Under the pieces are notes generated by a model. The model was not told where the DNA came from. It made no database searches and worked only from the letters and a program-made list of their open reading frames with translations. From an uncultured Prevotella sp. (lineage in GTDB: Bacteria > Bacteroidota > Bacteroidia > Bacteroidales > Bacteroidaceae), in contig UQQN01000004.1 in the NCBI GenBank assembly GCA_900543155.1, forward strand, positions 1 through 42,470: a DNA stretch of 42,470 nt. The letters are read 5' to 3'. Each line of letters opens with the position of its first letter. The first letter of the stretch is position 1. Both the position numbers and the translations under genes were made by a program. Positions 1 through 6,817 of this stretch are shown here, piece by piece.

Positions 1-166
1 TTATCTCACCCCTAACGGGGTAACCCATTAAAATAATACACGAATTGAGGCGTTTCCCGCGTTTGTTATTGTTGAATCTCAACTATTTACGATATCAATT
101 TTTTATCAAAACCATGCAGAAAAAATCATGGATTTTGAACACCCTACCTAACGGAGTAACCCATTT
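1..166 (-). repeat. Dispersed repeat type A, copy 1 (runs off the window)
   Basis: Read on the minus strand, this matches the type A copies at 37181-37351 and 42280-42450 almost base for base. It opens with a GTTAGGTAGGGTGTTCAAAA motif and ends in the hairpin TTACCCC-GTTA-GGGGTGA (6-23). One stem pair is C-G in the other copies and T-G here, so pairing is kept. It joins directly to a type B unit. No open reading frame is present. The family is not one I can name. Confidence 0.85.
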
Positions 167-246
167 AATCATGCCCCTTATCGACATCAAAATCCGATAA
201 GATCGTGCAGAATATTTTGGGGATTTTGAAAACTCTACCCTAAGGC
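140..246 (-). repeat. Dispersed repeat type B, copy 1, in tandem with type A
   Basis: On the minus strand this unit shares the flanking core of type A (TTCAAAATCC near the start, AAATGGGTTAC near the end). Its middle is different and shorter and holds a CTTATCG/CGATAAG inverted pair. The same unit occurs alone at 33929-34032. The shared core at the A/B junction shows that the family is modular. The stretch up to the gene at 295 holds nothing else I recognise. Confidence 0.75.
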
Positions 247-294
247 ATCATTAGAGTTTTGTTCTGATTGTGCTTTTTTTCTACACGGAAGAAC

Positions 295-1194
295 TTAGAA
301 CTTCATTTTATAGACATTTGTTTCGCGTGGTTCAAATCCCATGCTGCGATAAAGATGGTTGGCTGATTCACGATTGGGACGCGAGGTAAGATTTAAACTA
401 TCGACACCATGATTACGTGCTTCGGCTTGTAAATGGGTAAGTAATATGCGAGCTAAACCCTTACCACGCTCTTTTTCGTCAACCACTACATCTTCGACCC
501 ATGCTTTTGTGCCAGTAATCAAGTGGCAATAGCTCAAAGTTGCCATGCCTACGAGTTCGTTATTGGCAAGACGGAGCAAGTATATGTCTGTATTAGAATT
601 GTTTTCGCTACACAATGTAGTTAATTCTTCAACCGTCAAGGCATGTGCCGACGTGCTGAGTTGCGCAAGTAGTTGGTTGATGCGTATACAAAGCTGAGGA
701 GTAACCTCTGAAACAGATAACACATCAATGCTACAACATTCACGTTCAGCAAGGAGTTGAGCGATTGTTTTTCCGTAATAAGGGTGAACCAAATCGGGAT
801 TTACTTGTGCCAAAGGTTCGAGCACAAAAAGGCGTTGTGCTATATGTGGATGAGGTAATTGCAACTGAGGGGTATGCACTTCTATGTCATCATAAAACAA
901 TATATCGATGTCGATGATGCGATCGTGATATTTGCCATCTACGCTCTTTTGCGTACGCCCCATTTCTTGTTCGATGCTTTGCGTGATGTGCAAAATTTCT
1001 TCGACAGACTTTTTCGTTTCAACCTCAACCACGGTATTGAGAAAATTGTTTTTCGACTCAAAACCAACGGGGGCTGTTTCAATGGAAGGCGCAACCATCG
1101 TGACGTTTTCTAAGCGTTGCTTAATAAGAAAAATGGCACGATCTATATTGTCGTAACGGTCGCCCAAGTTTGTGCCTAATGAGAGATAAAGCAT
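295..1194 (-). CDS. folK: FolK (HPPK) fused to a GNAT N-acetyltransferase
   Basis: The N-terminal half (about residues 1-155) is 6-hydroxymethyl-7,8-dihydropterin pyrophosphokinase, the ATP-dependent step before dihydropteroate synthase in folate synthesis. Seen motifs are LSLGTNLGDR, ETAPVGF, DRIIDIDILFYDD and LPHPHIAQRLFVLEPL. The C-terminal half (about 165-299) is a GNAT acetyltransferase with the acetyl-CoA loop ERGKGLARILL and the closing YRSMGFE. FolK alone is usually about 150-170 residues, so this is a fusion with no stop between the parts. A start 14 codons upstream (1236) is possible, but it lies in the loop of the terminator hairpin at 1213-1261, and homology to FolK begins with MLYLSLG, so 1194 is preferred. 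The acetyl acceptor is unknown. It is last in the minus-strand block after queA. Confidence 0.88.
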   Translation of the reverse strand: MLYLSLGTNLGDRYDNIDRAIFLIKQRLENVTMVAPSIETAPVGFESKNNFLNTVVEVETKKSVEEILHITQSIEQEMGRTQKSVDGKYHDRIIDIDILFYDDIEVHTPQLQLPHPHIAQRLFVLEPLAQVNPDLVHPYYGKTIAQLLAERECCSIDVLSVSEVTPQLCIRINQLLAQLSTSAHALTVEELTTLCSENNSNTDIYLLRLANNELVGMATLSYCHLITGTKAWVEDVVVDEKERGKGLARILLTHLQAEARNHGVDSLNLTSRPNRESANHLYRSMGFEPRETNVYKMKF

Positions 1195-1203
1195 GTGGTA
1201 TAA

Positions 1204-1261
1204 ACAAAAAAGCGAGGTTTTAAAACTGCTATTCATGGTGAATGACAGTTTTAAAACCTCG
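1204..1261 (-). terminator. Intrinsic terminator after queA
   Basis: The arms CGAGGTTTTAAAACTG (1213-1228) and its complement (1246-1261) pair perfectly over 16 bp, and the loop itself contains ATTCA/TGAAT. On the minus strand the stem is followed by CTTTTTTG. This places the end of the queA transcript before folK and implies that folK is reached by read-through or has its own promoter. Confidence 0.8.
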
Positions 1262-1318
1262 TTATTTATAAAATGTATGTGATCAAAATATTCAAGCGTT
1301 TTTTGCTTTTGCCAAAAA

Positions 1319-2371
1319 TCAGTCGATGATGAGCATTACATCGCCGAAAGGACCGAACTTATAGCCGTGCTTCAAAGCTTCGTCGTAGGCGTGCATTGTA
1401 TAGTCGTAGTCGCCAAAGGCTGCAGTGAGCATGAGCAAAGTGGAATAAGGCAAGTGGAAGTTTGAGAGCATTGCATCTGCCACATGGAAGTCGTAGGGAG
1501 GGAAGATAAACTTGTTGGTCCATCCTTCAAACTCCTTAATGCGGTCGTCTGTGCTGCACGAAGCCTCGAGCGCACGCTGCACGGTTGTGCCCACAGCAAG
1601 CACCTTGTGGCCATTGTCTTTTGCCTTGTTTACCATTTTACAGCATTCAGCGTTGACAAACATTTGCTCAGAGTCCATCTTATGCTTTGTGAGATCTTCT
1701 ACATCGGTATTGCGGAAGTTGCCCAAACCACAGTGAAGGGTGATAAATGCTTGTTCAATGCCCTTGATTTCCATACGCTTCATCATCTCGCGCGAGAAGT
1801 GCATACCTGCAGTAGGAGCGGTAACAGCCCCTTCGTGCTTTGCAAAGATGCACTGGAAGCGTTCCAAGTCTTCGGGTTCGCTTTCACGACCTACAAAACG
1901 AGGAATAGGAGCTTCGCCCAAAGCATAAAGCGATTTTTTAAACTCGTCGTGGTCTCCATCATAGAGGAAACGCAAAGTACGTCCACGGCTAGTAGTATTG
2001 TCGATGACTTCGGCTACGATAGAGTCGTCCTCGCCAAAATAAAGTTTGTTACCAATACGTATTTTACGTGCAGGATCTACCAAAACGTCCCAAAGACGGA
2101 GTTCTTGATTGAGCTCACGCAAGAGGAATACCTCAATGCGTGCCCCCGTTTTTTCTTTGTTACCATAAAGGCGTGCAGGAAACACCTTGGTGTCGTTGAA
2201 CACAAACACGTCGTTTTCGTCGAAGAAGGTAAGCAAATCCTTGAACATAAGGTGTTCAATTTCGCCTGTCTTGCGATGAAGTACCATCATGCGGCACTCA
2301 TCACGATGAGGGGCAGGATATTTTGCAATGCTCTCTTCAGGAAGTTTGAATTTGAATTGAGAAAGTTTCAT
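1319..2371 (-). CDS. queA: S-adenosylmethionine:tRNA ribosyltransferase-isomerase
   Basis: QueA transfers and isomerises the ribosyl part of SAM onto 7-aminomethyl-7-deazaguanine in tRNA, giving epoxyqueuosine at the wobble position of GUN anticodons. The 350-residue length fits the family. Characteristic stretches are KYPAPHRDECRMMVL near the start, VFNDTKVFPARLYG (about 57-70), HEGAVTAPTAGMHFS (about 179-193), TLHCGLGNFRN and HLPYSTLLMLTAAFG near the end. It begins 32 bp after truB, so the two are probably co-transcribed, with a terminator following queA. Confidence 0.96.
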   Translation of the reverse strand: MKLSQFKFKLPEESIAKYPAPHRDECRMMVLHRKTGEIEHLMFKDLLTFFDENDVFVFNDTKVFPARLYGNKEKTGARIEVFLLRELNQELRLWDVLVDPARKIRIGNKLYFGEDDSIVAEVIDNTTSRGRTLRFLYDGDHDEFKKSLYALGEAPIPRFVGRESEPEDLERFQCIFAKHEGAVTAPTAGMHFSREMMKRMEIKGIEQAFITLHCGLGNFRNTDVEDLTKHKMDSEQMFVNAECCKMVNKAKDNGHKVLAVGTTVQRALEASCSTDDRIKEFEGWTNKFIFPPYDFHVADAMLSNFHLPYSTLLMLTAAFGDYDYTMHAYDEALKHGYKFGPFGDVMLIID

Positions 2372-2403
2372 GTGTTTATCTTGAAGATTTGGGGGTTGGG
2401 GTT

Positions 2404-3243
2404 TTAGGATTTTAAAGCATCCTCAAAGTCGTTGAGTGTAAAGCATCTATCAATGTTAAAAATGCCCACTCGGGTACGACGTAAGGCTGTTAAGTGTGCG
2501 CCACTATTGAGAGCTATGCCAATGTCGCGAGCTAAAGCACGGATGTAGGTACCCTTAGAACAAACCACTCGAATGGTTATTTCGTTACGCTCAAGGTGAC
2601 ACTCTGTTAGTTCTATTTGCTCTATGCGCAAGGGTTTTGCTTTAAGTTGCACTTCTTTGCCACTGCGAGCCATATCGTATGCACGTTTGCCTTCGACTTT
2701 ACATGCTGAAAATGCTGGAGGAACTTGCATAATGTCGCCCTCGAAGGTCTTTAATGCTTCACGCACCATTTCCTCGGTAATATGCTCCGTAGGGAATGTT
2801 TGGTCTATAGGATGTTCGAGGTCGAAACTTGGCGTGGTTGCACCTAATTGCACAGTAGCGTAATATTCTTTTACGCCAGCCTGCATTTGCTCTATGAGCT
2901 TTGTGGCACGACCAGTACAAATAACCATCACGCCTGTGGCAAGAGGGTCGAGCGTTCCGGCATGACCTATTTTGATTTTCTTTTTGCCCAAAGCTCGGGT
3001 AAGTAACCAACGCACCTTTGCTACCAACTGAAAGGAGGTAAGGTGCAAGGGCTTATCGAACGCCATGATGCAAGGCAAAATGCCTCCCGCTAAGGGATTG
3101 CCATCTTCGGTAGGAAGGTCGGGGTTTGCAATAAAGTCCTTCAACACTTGTAAAGAACTAAACTGCTGCGCTTCGTCGCCTGCAAGCTGTTGCATGGCTG
3201 CGTCGGGCAATATATAGTCTGTCTTGATTTCTTTTTTTGCCAT
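2404..3243 (-). CDS. truB: tRNA pseudouridine(55) synthase TruB
   Basis: Makes pseudouridine at position 55 in the T-loop of tRNAs. The catalytic aspartate is D99 in HAGTLDPLATGV, and KGTYIRALARDIG marks the second conserved block. At 279 residues it is somewhat long because of about 55 N-terminal residues ahead of the usual start of homology (ILPCIMAFDKP). The upstream ATG is kept because no better start is visible, though an internal start cannot be excluded. Lies between uppP and queA on the same strand. Confidence 0.95.
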   Translation of the reverse strand: MAKKEIKTDYILPDAAMQQLAGDEAQQFSSLQVLKDFIANPDLPTEDGNPLAGGILPCIMAFDKPLHLTSFQLVAKVRWLLTRALGKKKIKIGHAGTLDPLATGVMVICTGRATKLIEQMQAGVKEYYATVQLGATTPSFDLEHPIDQTFPTEHITEEMVREALKTFEGDIMQVPPAFSACKVEGKRAYDMARSGKEVQLKAKPLRIEQIELTECHLERNEITIRVVCSKGTYIRALARDIGIALNSGAHLTALRRTRVGIFNIDRCFTLNDFEDALKS

Positions 3244-3335
3244 GTAATGGGATGGGTGAGAAAGCGTTTTGGCTTTTTTGAAGGAGCTGTAGTGTTTGTT
3301 GATGAACTAAGACTGCCTCAAAAAAACATCAAAAA

Positions 3336-4163
3336 CTATGCTACGAGACCGTAAATCAAAGAGATTACACCCGCAATAGCACAATAGTATGCAAAGTAGA
3401 TGAGTTTACCCTTCTTAACAATGCCAATCATCCACTTACAAGCTACACAGCCCGAGATGAATGCTGCCAAGAAACCTACGGTGAGGGGTAACCAACCAAA
3501 TTCTGCACCTAATGATTCACCCTTTACCATTTTAAGCACATCGAGCAATGCCTCGCCAAGGATGGGGGGAATCACCATAAGGAATGAGAATTGTGCCATG
3601 TTGCTTTTCTTCTCTCCTAACATCAAACCTGTTGCGATGGTTGAACCCGAACGACTTAAACCAGGCAATACGGCAATGGCTTGTGCCAAACCGATGATAA
3701 AGGCGTGACCTAAAGAGATATTCTCACGTTCGCGTGGACGAGCATAGTATGAAAATGTCAGCAACAAAGCAGTGACCAACAGGCAGATGCCTACAATGGT
3801 CATGCCAGAACCAAAGATAGCCTCAACCTGTTCTTTAAAGAATACACCCACGATGCCAATAGGTATCATTGACACCAAAATGTTGAGCACGTAGCGCTGA
3901 TCGGGATTTAAGCGATTAAGACCTTGGGCACCATTGTTGAGTGGACCAAACATGCCTTTGATGATTTTCCAAATTTCGCCACCTAATATCACGATAGTGC
4001 TAAGCACAGTTGCCACGTGTACCATGATGGTGAAAAGCATGTTTTCTTCGCCATCAATGCCAAAAAGGGTGGAAGCTATTGTGAGGTGTCCGCTGCTACT
4101 CACGGGCAAATATTCCGTAAGACCTTGCAGCAAGCCCATAAGCAGGGCTTGAATAGTGTTCAT
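3336..4163 (-). CDS. uppP: Undecaprenyl-diphosphate phosphatase UppP (BacA family)
   Basis: Integral membrane phosphatase that recycles undecaprenyl pyrophosphate to the monophosphate lipid carrier used for peptidoglycan and surface polysaccharides; the family also confers bacitracin tolerance. The first conserved block is QGLTEYLPVSSSGHL (residues 13-27; E17, S22-S24, H26). The second is LPGLSRSGSTIATG (about 164-177). About eight hydrophobic segments and 275 residues fit the family. It sits between DUF3098 and truB, the usual order in Bacteroidales, close to ftsX, consistent with an envelope and cell-division cluster. Confidence 0.96.
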   Translation of the reverse strand: MNTIQALLMGLLQGLTEYLPVSSSGHLTIASTLFGIDGEENMLFTIMVHVATVLSTIVILGGEIWKIIKGMFGPLNNGAQGLNRLNPDQRYVLNILVSMIPIGIVGVFFKEQVEAIFGSGMTIVGICLLVTALLLTFSYYARPRERENISLGHAFIIGLAQAIAVLPGLSRSGSTIATGLMLGEKKSNMAQFSFLMVIPPILGEALLDVLKMVKGESLGAEFGWLPLTVGFLAAFISGCVACKWMIGIVKKGKLIYFAYYCAIAGVISLIYGLVA

Positions 4164-4232
4164 CTTATACTGATTTTAATGAATTTGGTTATTTAGAACA
4201 GCAGTAGAATGGGTTCTAAACAACGCAAAATA

Positions 4233-4517
4233 TTAGGCTTCTTCGTTTGTTGTAGTCTCTTTGTTTTCAACTACATTTTCTTTTTTGTCGCGAGGGCGGC
4301 GAACGATGGCATACACCATAAAGAGGTAGCCAAAAAGACACACTGCAGGTGCCACCTTGATGTGGCGTGCATCGAAGATTGAAGGATCGAAAGTGCTCTC
4401 GTCTGAACCTGTGCCCGACATTAAAACCATGCCGATAATCACTATAGCCATGCCTATGGCCAAGAGGATGAAGTTCATGCGGTCGAAGGCAAATACCTTC
4501 TTTGCAGTAGATTTCAT
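4233..4517 (-). CDS. DUF3098 small membrane protein
   Basis: A 94-residue protein with two hydrophobic segments (about 14-33 and 56-70) separated by a short polar loop (GSDESTFDPSIFDARHIKVAP), and a charged, glutamate-rich C-terminus. DUF3098 proteins have no assigned function but sit next to ftsX and uppP throughout Bacteroidales, as here. An accessory role in the envelope or division machinery is inference from that linkage only. Confidence 0.88.
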   Translation of the reverse strand: MKSTAKKVFAFDRMNFILLAIGMAIVIIGMVLMSGTGSDESTFDPSIFDARHIKVAPAVCLFGYLFMVYAIVRRPRDKKENVVENKETTTNEEA

Positions 4518-4622
4518 TGTACTTTAATGTATTATGTTGTTATTATTTTTTTCTGACAAAAATAAAGTTGGGATGGATAAGCAATGCCTTGTTTATGCCA
4601 AACCTATTATGCTTGTGAACTA

Positions 4623-5501
4623 CTAATGCGTATAGATTTTATTGCTCGTCATGCGTAGATGACGATTTACCGAAACGTATGCACACCAAGCCGTAAGCAC
4701 TAAACCACACACGAAGATGCAACCAAGTGTTGCAATCCATACCATGGGATTGATAAGCGTATTGAGATAAATGTCGCCTGCACCTGCCTCAAACTGCAGA
4801 TAGTACATAGCACCACCAAGCAACGAACCTGCTAATACTGCTGCTACAAAACCAATGCGCATGGCTTGCCAAATAAAAGGACGACGTATGAACGACCAAC
4901 TTGCACCCACTAATTTCATGGTGTGAATGCTAAAACGACGTGCATAAATGCTCATACGTATGGTGTTATTGATTAGCGAGAACGAAACCAAAGTGAGCAA
5001 GGCTGCCACTACGAGCAGACCTAAGCCTACAGCAGGTATGGTGCGGTCGAGACTTTCCATCATTTCGTGTGGATAGTTTACTTCGGTTACACCAGGCAGA
5101 GCCATCATGCTTTTTTCGTAACGTCGCAAACTGTCTAAGTTTGCATAGTCGTATTTTAGATAGACTTCGAACTCTGCAGGCACAGGACTTGAGCCTTCAA
5201 ACGTGCCTATATCCCCCCCCATGGCTTCGTTAAGTTCGCGAATGCCTTGTTCTTTCGAAATATAATCCACTCTGCGCGAATAAGGTGCTTGTTGCAATGC
5301 GCGTTGTGTGGTTATTTGGTCGCCAGATGTGATGCTATCACTAAGCATAACCTCAACAGTTAAGCCTTCGCGCAACTGTTGACTGGCATTATTTCCCATT
5401 GTTACAAAAAGCACTACAATGCCAAGCAACACCAACACAAGTGTGGTGCTGATGCAAGTGGTTATCGTGCCGAACTGTCCTGCCGAACGTCTTTTTTTCA
5501 T
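4623..5501 (-). CDS. ftsX: Cell division ABC transporter permease FtsX
   Basis: FtsX is the membrane subunit that, with the ATPase FtsE, controls peptidoglycan hydrolases at the septum. The 292-residue protein has one N-terminal membrane segment (about 17-38), a periplasmic domain (about 40-160) with the VEVMLSDS and DYISKEQG stretches typical of the family, and three C-terminal segments (about 165-190, 218-240, 258-280). ftsE is not adjacent. The coding strand has a run of eight G (5213-5220) encoding Met-Gly-Gly-Asp, a possible slippage site. First gene of the minus-strand block. Confidence 0.93.
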   Translation of the reverse strand: MKKRRSAGQFGTITTCISTTLVLVLLGIVVLFVTMGNNASQQLREGLTVEVMLSDSITSGDQITTQRALQQAPYSRRVDYISKEQGIRELNEAMGGDIGTFEGSSPVPAEFEVYLKYDYANLDSLRRYEKSMMALPGVTEVNYPHEMMESLDRTIPAVGLGLLVVAALLTLVSFSLINNTIRMSIYARRFSIHTMKLVGASWSFIRRPFIWQAMRIGFVAAVLAGSLLGGAMYYLQFEAGAGDIYLNTLINPMVWIATLGCIFVCGLVLTAWCAYVSVNRHLRMTSNKIYTH

Positions 5502-5568
5502 GTTCTTTGTTATTTCTCTGTTTTAACTGAGATAGGTATAATACACCTAAATTCGTACAAATGTACAA

Positions 5569-5576
5569 CAAAATTA
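5569..5576 (-). promoter_or_regulatory. Candidate -7 element for the ftsX block
   Basis: Reads TAATTTTG on the minus strand, matching the Bacteroidota TAnnTTTG -7 consensus, about 68 bp before the ftsX start. A second match, TACATTTG, lies at 5558-5565. No clear TTTG -33 box is seen for either. Confidence 0.4.
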
Positions 5577-5610
5577 GGGAGCATACGATAATTACTCTTT
5601 TTTTAACAAT

Positions 5611-5657
5611 AGAAATCCCGCATTCATAGTCTAATGCACTACAAATGCGGGATTTCT
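5611..5657. terminator. Intergenic hairpin between the ABM gene and ftsX
   Basis: AGAAATCCCGCATT (5611-5624) pairs perfectly with 5644-5657 over 14 bp. No T-run follows on either strand. It lies 60 bp beyond the stop of the ABM monooxygenase gene and is probably its transcript end. Confidence 0.55.
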
Positions 5658-5717
5658 CGCTTCACTAACAGTATGTTGGTCAAGTTTTTGAAGGGTTGTT
5701 CTAAACAAAAACGACCT

Positions 5718-6002
5718 TTACTTTTCGGGGAAAGTAAACTGTTCGAGTTTCAGTGTGCCGAGTTGTTCGAGTTGACCTACATAAAGCTTAAAATGTTCGG
5801 CTTCCATGTGTTTTTTGAGCGAAGCTTCGTCTTGCCAAGTTTCGCAAATCATAAATATGTCGGGACGTGTGGCACTTTCGAATGTGTCGTAAGCAATGTT
5901 ACCTTCGTCCTTAAGCGATGCTGCAGTAAGGGCAATGGCGGCTTGAAGGGCTTCTTCATACTTACCCTCGTTTGCCTGGAAGAAACAATTTAATCTAAGC
6001 AT
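5718..6002 (-). CDS. ABM-domain putative quinol monooxygenase
   Basis: A 94-residue protein covering one ferredoxin-like antibiotic biosynthesis monooxygenase (ABM, YgiN-like) domain. Visible features are the N-terminal strand MLRLNCFFQANEG, the segment GNIAYDTFESATRPDIFMIC, and ETWQDEASLKKHMEAEHFK, the family's W-(K/D)xxxxLxxHxxxxHF pattern. Such dimeric proteins oxidise quinols or other aromatics without a cofactor; the substrate here is not predictable. Upstream lies the outer-membrane protein gene. Confidence 0.82.
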   Translation of the reverse strand: MLRLNCFFQANEGKYEEALQAAIALTAASLKDEGNIAYDTFESATRPDIFMICETWQDEASLKKHMEAEHFKLYVGQLEQLGTLKLEQFTFPEK

Positions 6003-6024
6003 TTTTAAAAAGTATTTTAGTGAG

Positions 6025-6072
6025 AAGGGTGAAATGCTAAGCGACCATGCAGTTACTTAACCCTTCACCCTT
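6025..6072. terminator. Hairpin between the beta-barrel gene and the ABM gene
   Basis: AAGGGTGAA (6025-6033) pairs with TTCACCCTT (6064-6072), a 9-bp stem with a 30-nt loop just after the stop of the beta-barrel gene at 6082. There is no strong T-run, so this is a weak terminator call. Confidence 0.35.
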
Positions 6073-6081
6073 AATCTTTAT

Positions 6082-6753
6082 TTAAAACATATAAGCTACT
6101 TGTACTTGGAAGGTATTGGTTCTATACTTCAATTCCTTATTAGAGCCTGAACCTGTTTCCATACCAAAGTTATTCAAGATGGCAGAACCAGCCTTGCTGA
6201 GTGCAAAGTTGTAACCAACACTAGCTTCGAGATGCTTGAGCAAACGTACACCCGCACCAATATTCCAAGTGGTGTTCATCTTTTCCTTGCTAAAGTTTGA
6301 ACCTGTGCCAAAGTCTTCCCACTTCATGCTCTGTAAGGGAAAACCAAACTGCGGACCTGTGTAAACAAACACGCTTGCCATCTTGCCCAAACCTACGTTG
6401 TAACGCACGTTGATAGGAATTTCGATGGTGCGGTAAGTCTTTGAGTGAGAAAGTTCACCTACTACTTCGTCTGACTCGTCGTACACATCTTCGCTAATAT
6501 TGAGCTTGCGCTGTGAATATTGCAAAGAAGCGTCCACGCCAAGACCGATAACGGTGTTGAACTCTACCTTAGGACCAATGAACCAACCCGACTTATTGTC
6601 TGAGCTAAAGTTTTCTTTGGCACTACCCGAATACGTCAATTTAGTCAAGTTATAACCGGCTACAATACCATAGCTAAACGACTGTGCTTGTGCTACAACT
6701 GTGCCTACAAAGGCCAACAGCAAAGCAATACAAAGTGTTGAAATCTTTTTCAT
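6082..6753 (-). CDS. Outer-membrane beta-barrel protein (porin-family, OmpX/OmpA-barrel-like)
   Basis: A 223-residue exported protein. It has a signal peptide (MKKISTLCIALLLAFVGTVVAQAQS, cleavage after about residue 23) followed by alternating hydrophobic and polar strands typical of an eight-stranded barrel. Examples are FSYGIVAGYNLTKL, IPINVRYNVGLG, VFVYTGPQFGFPL and a terminal FQVQVAYMF, which ends in the aromatic residue used for BAM recognition. Resembles the OMP_b-brl_2 group abundant in Bacteroidota. Function unknown; general structure or small-molecule passage is possible. No partner gene is evident. Confidence 0.85.
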   Translation of the reverse strand: MKKISTLCIALLLAFVGTVVAQAQSFSYGIVAGYNLTKLTYSGSAKENFSSDNKSGWFIGPKVEFNTVIGLGVDASLQYSQRKLNISEDVYDESDEVVGELSHSKTYRTIEIPINVRYNVGLGKMASVFVYTGPQFGFPLQSMKWEDFGTGSNFSKEKMNTTWNIGAGVRLLKHLEASVGYNFALSKAGSAILNNFGMETGSGSNKELKYRTNTFQVQVAYMF

Positions 6754-6817
6754 ATTAGTTGTGTTTTATGGGTTTTCTGTATTTTTTATTACTACTATTC
6801 ACGCAGCATCTTCCATG

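Noticed and set aside
1..246. CRISPR array
   Set aside because: Repeat cores are separated by units of unequal length that recur elsewhere as repeats themselves; there are no unique spacers of constant size and no cas gene.
1484..2407. 307-codon plus-strand frame opposite queA
   Set aside because: Antisense shadow of a clear queA gene; no protein family features.
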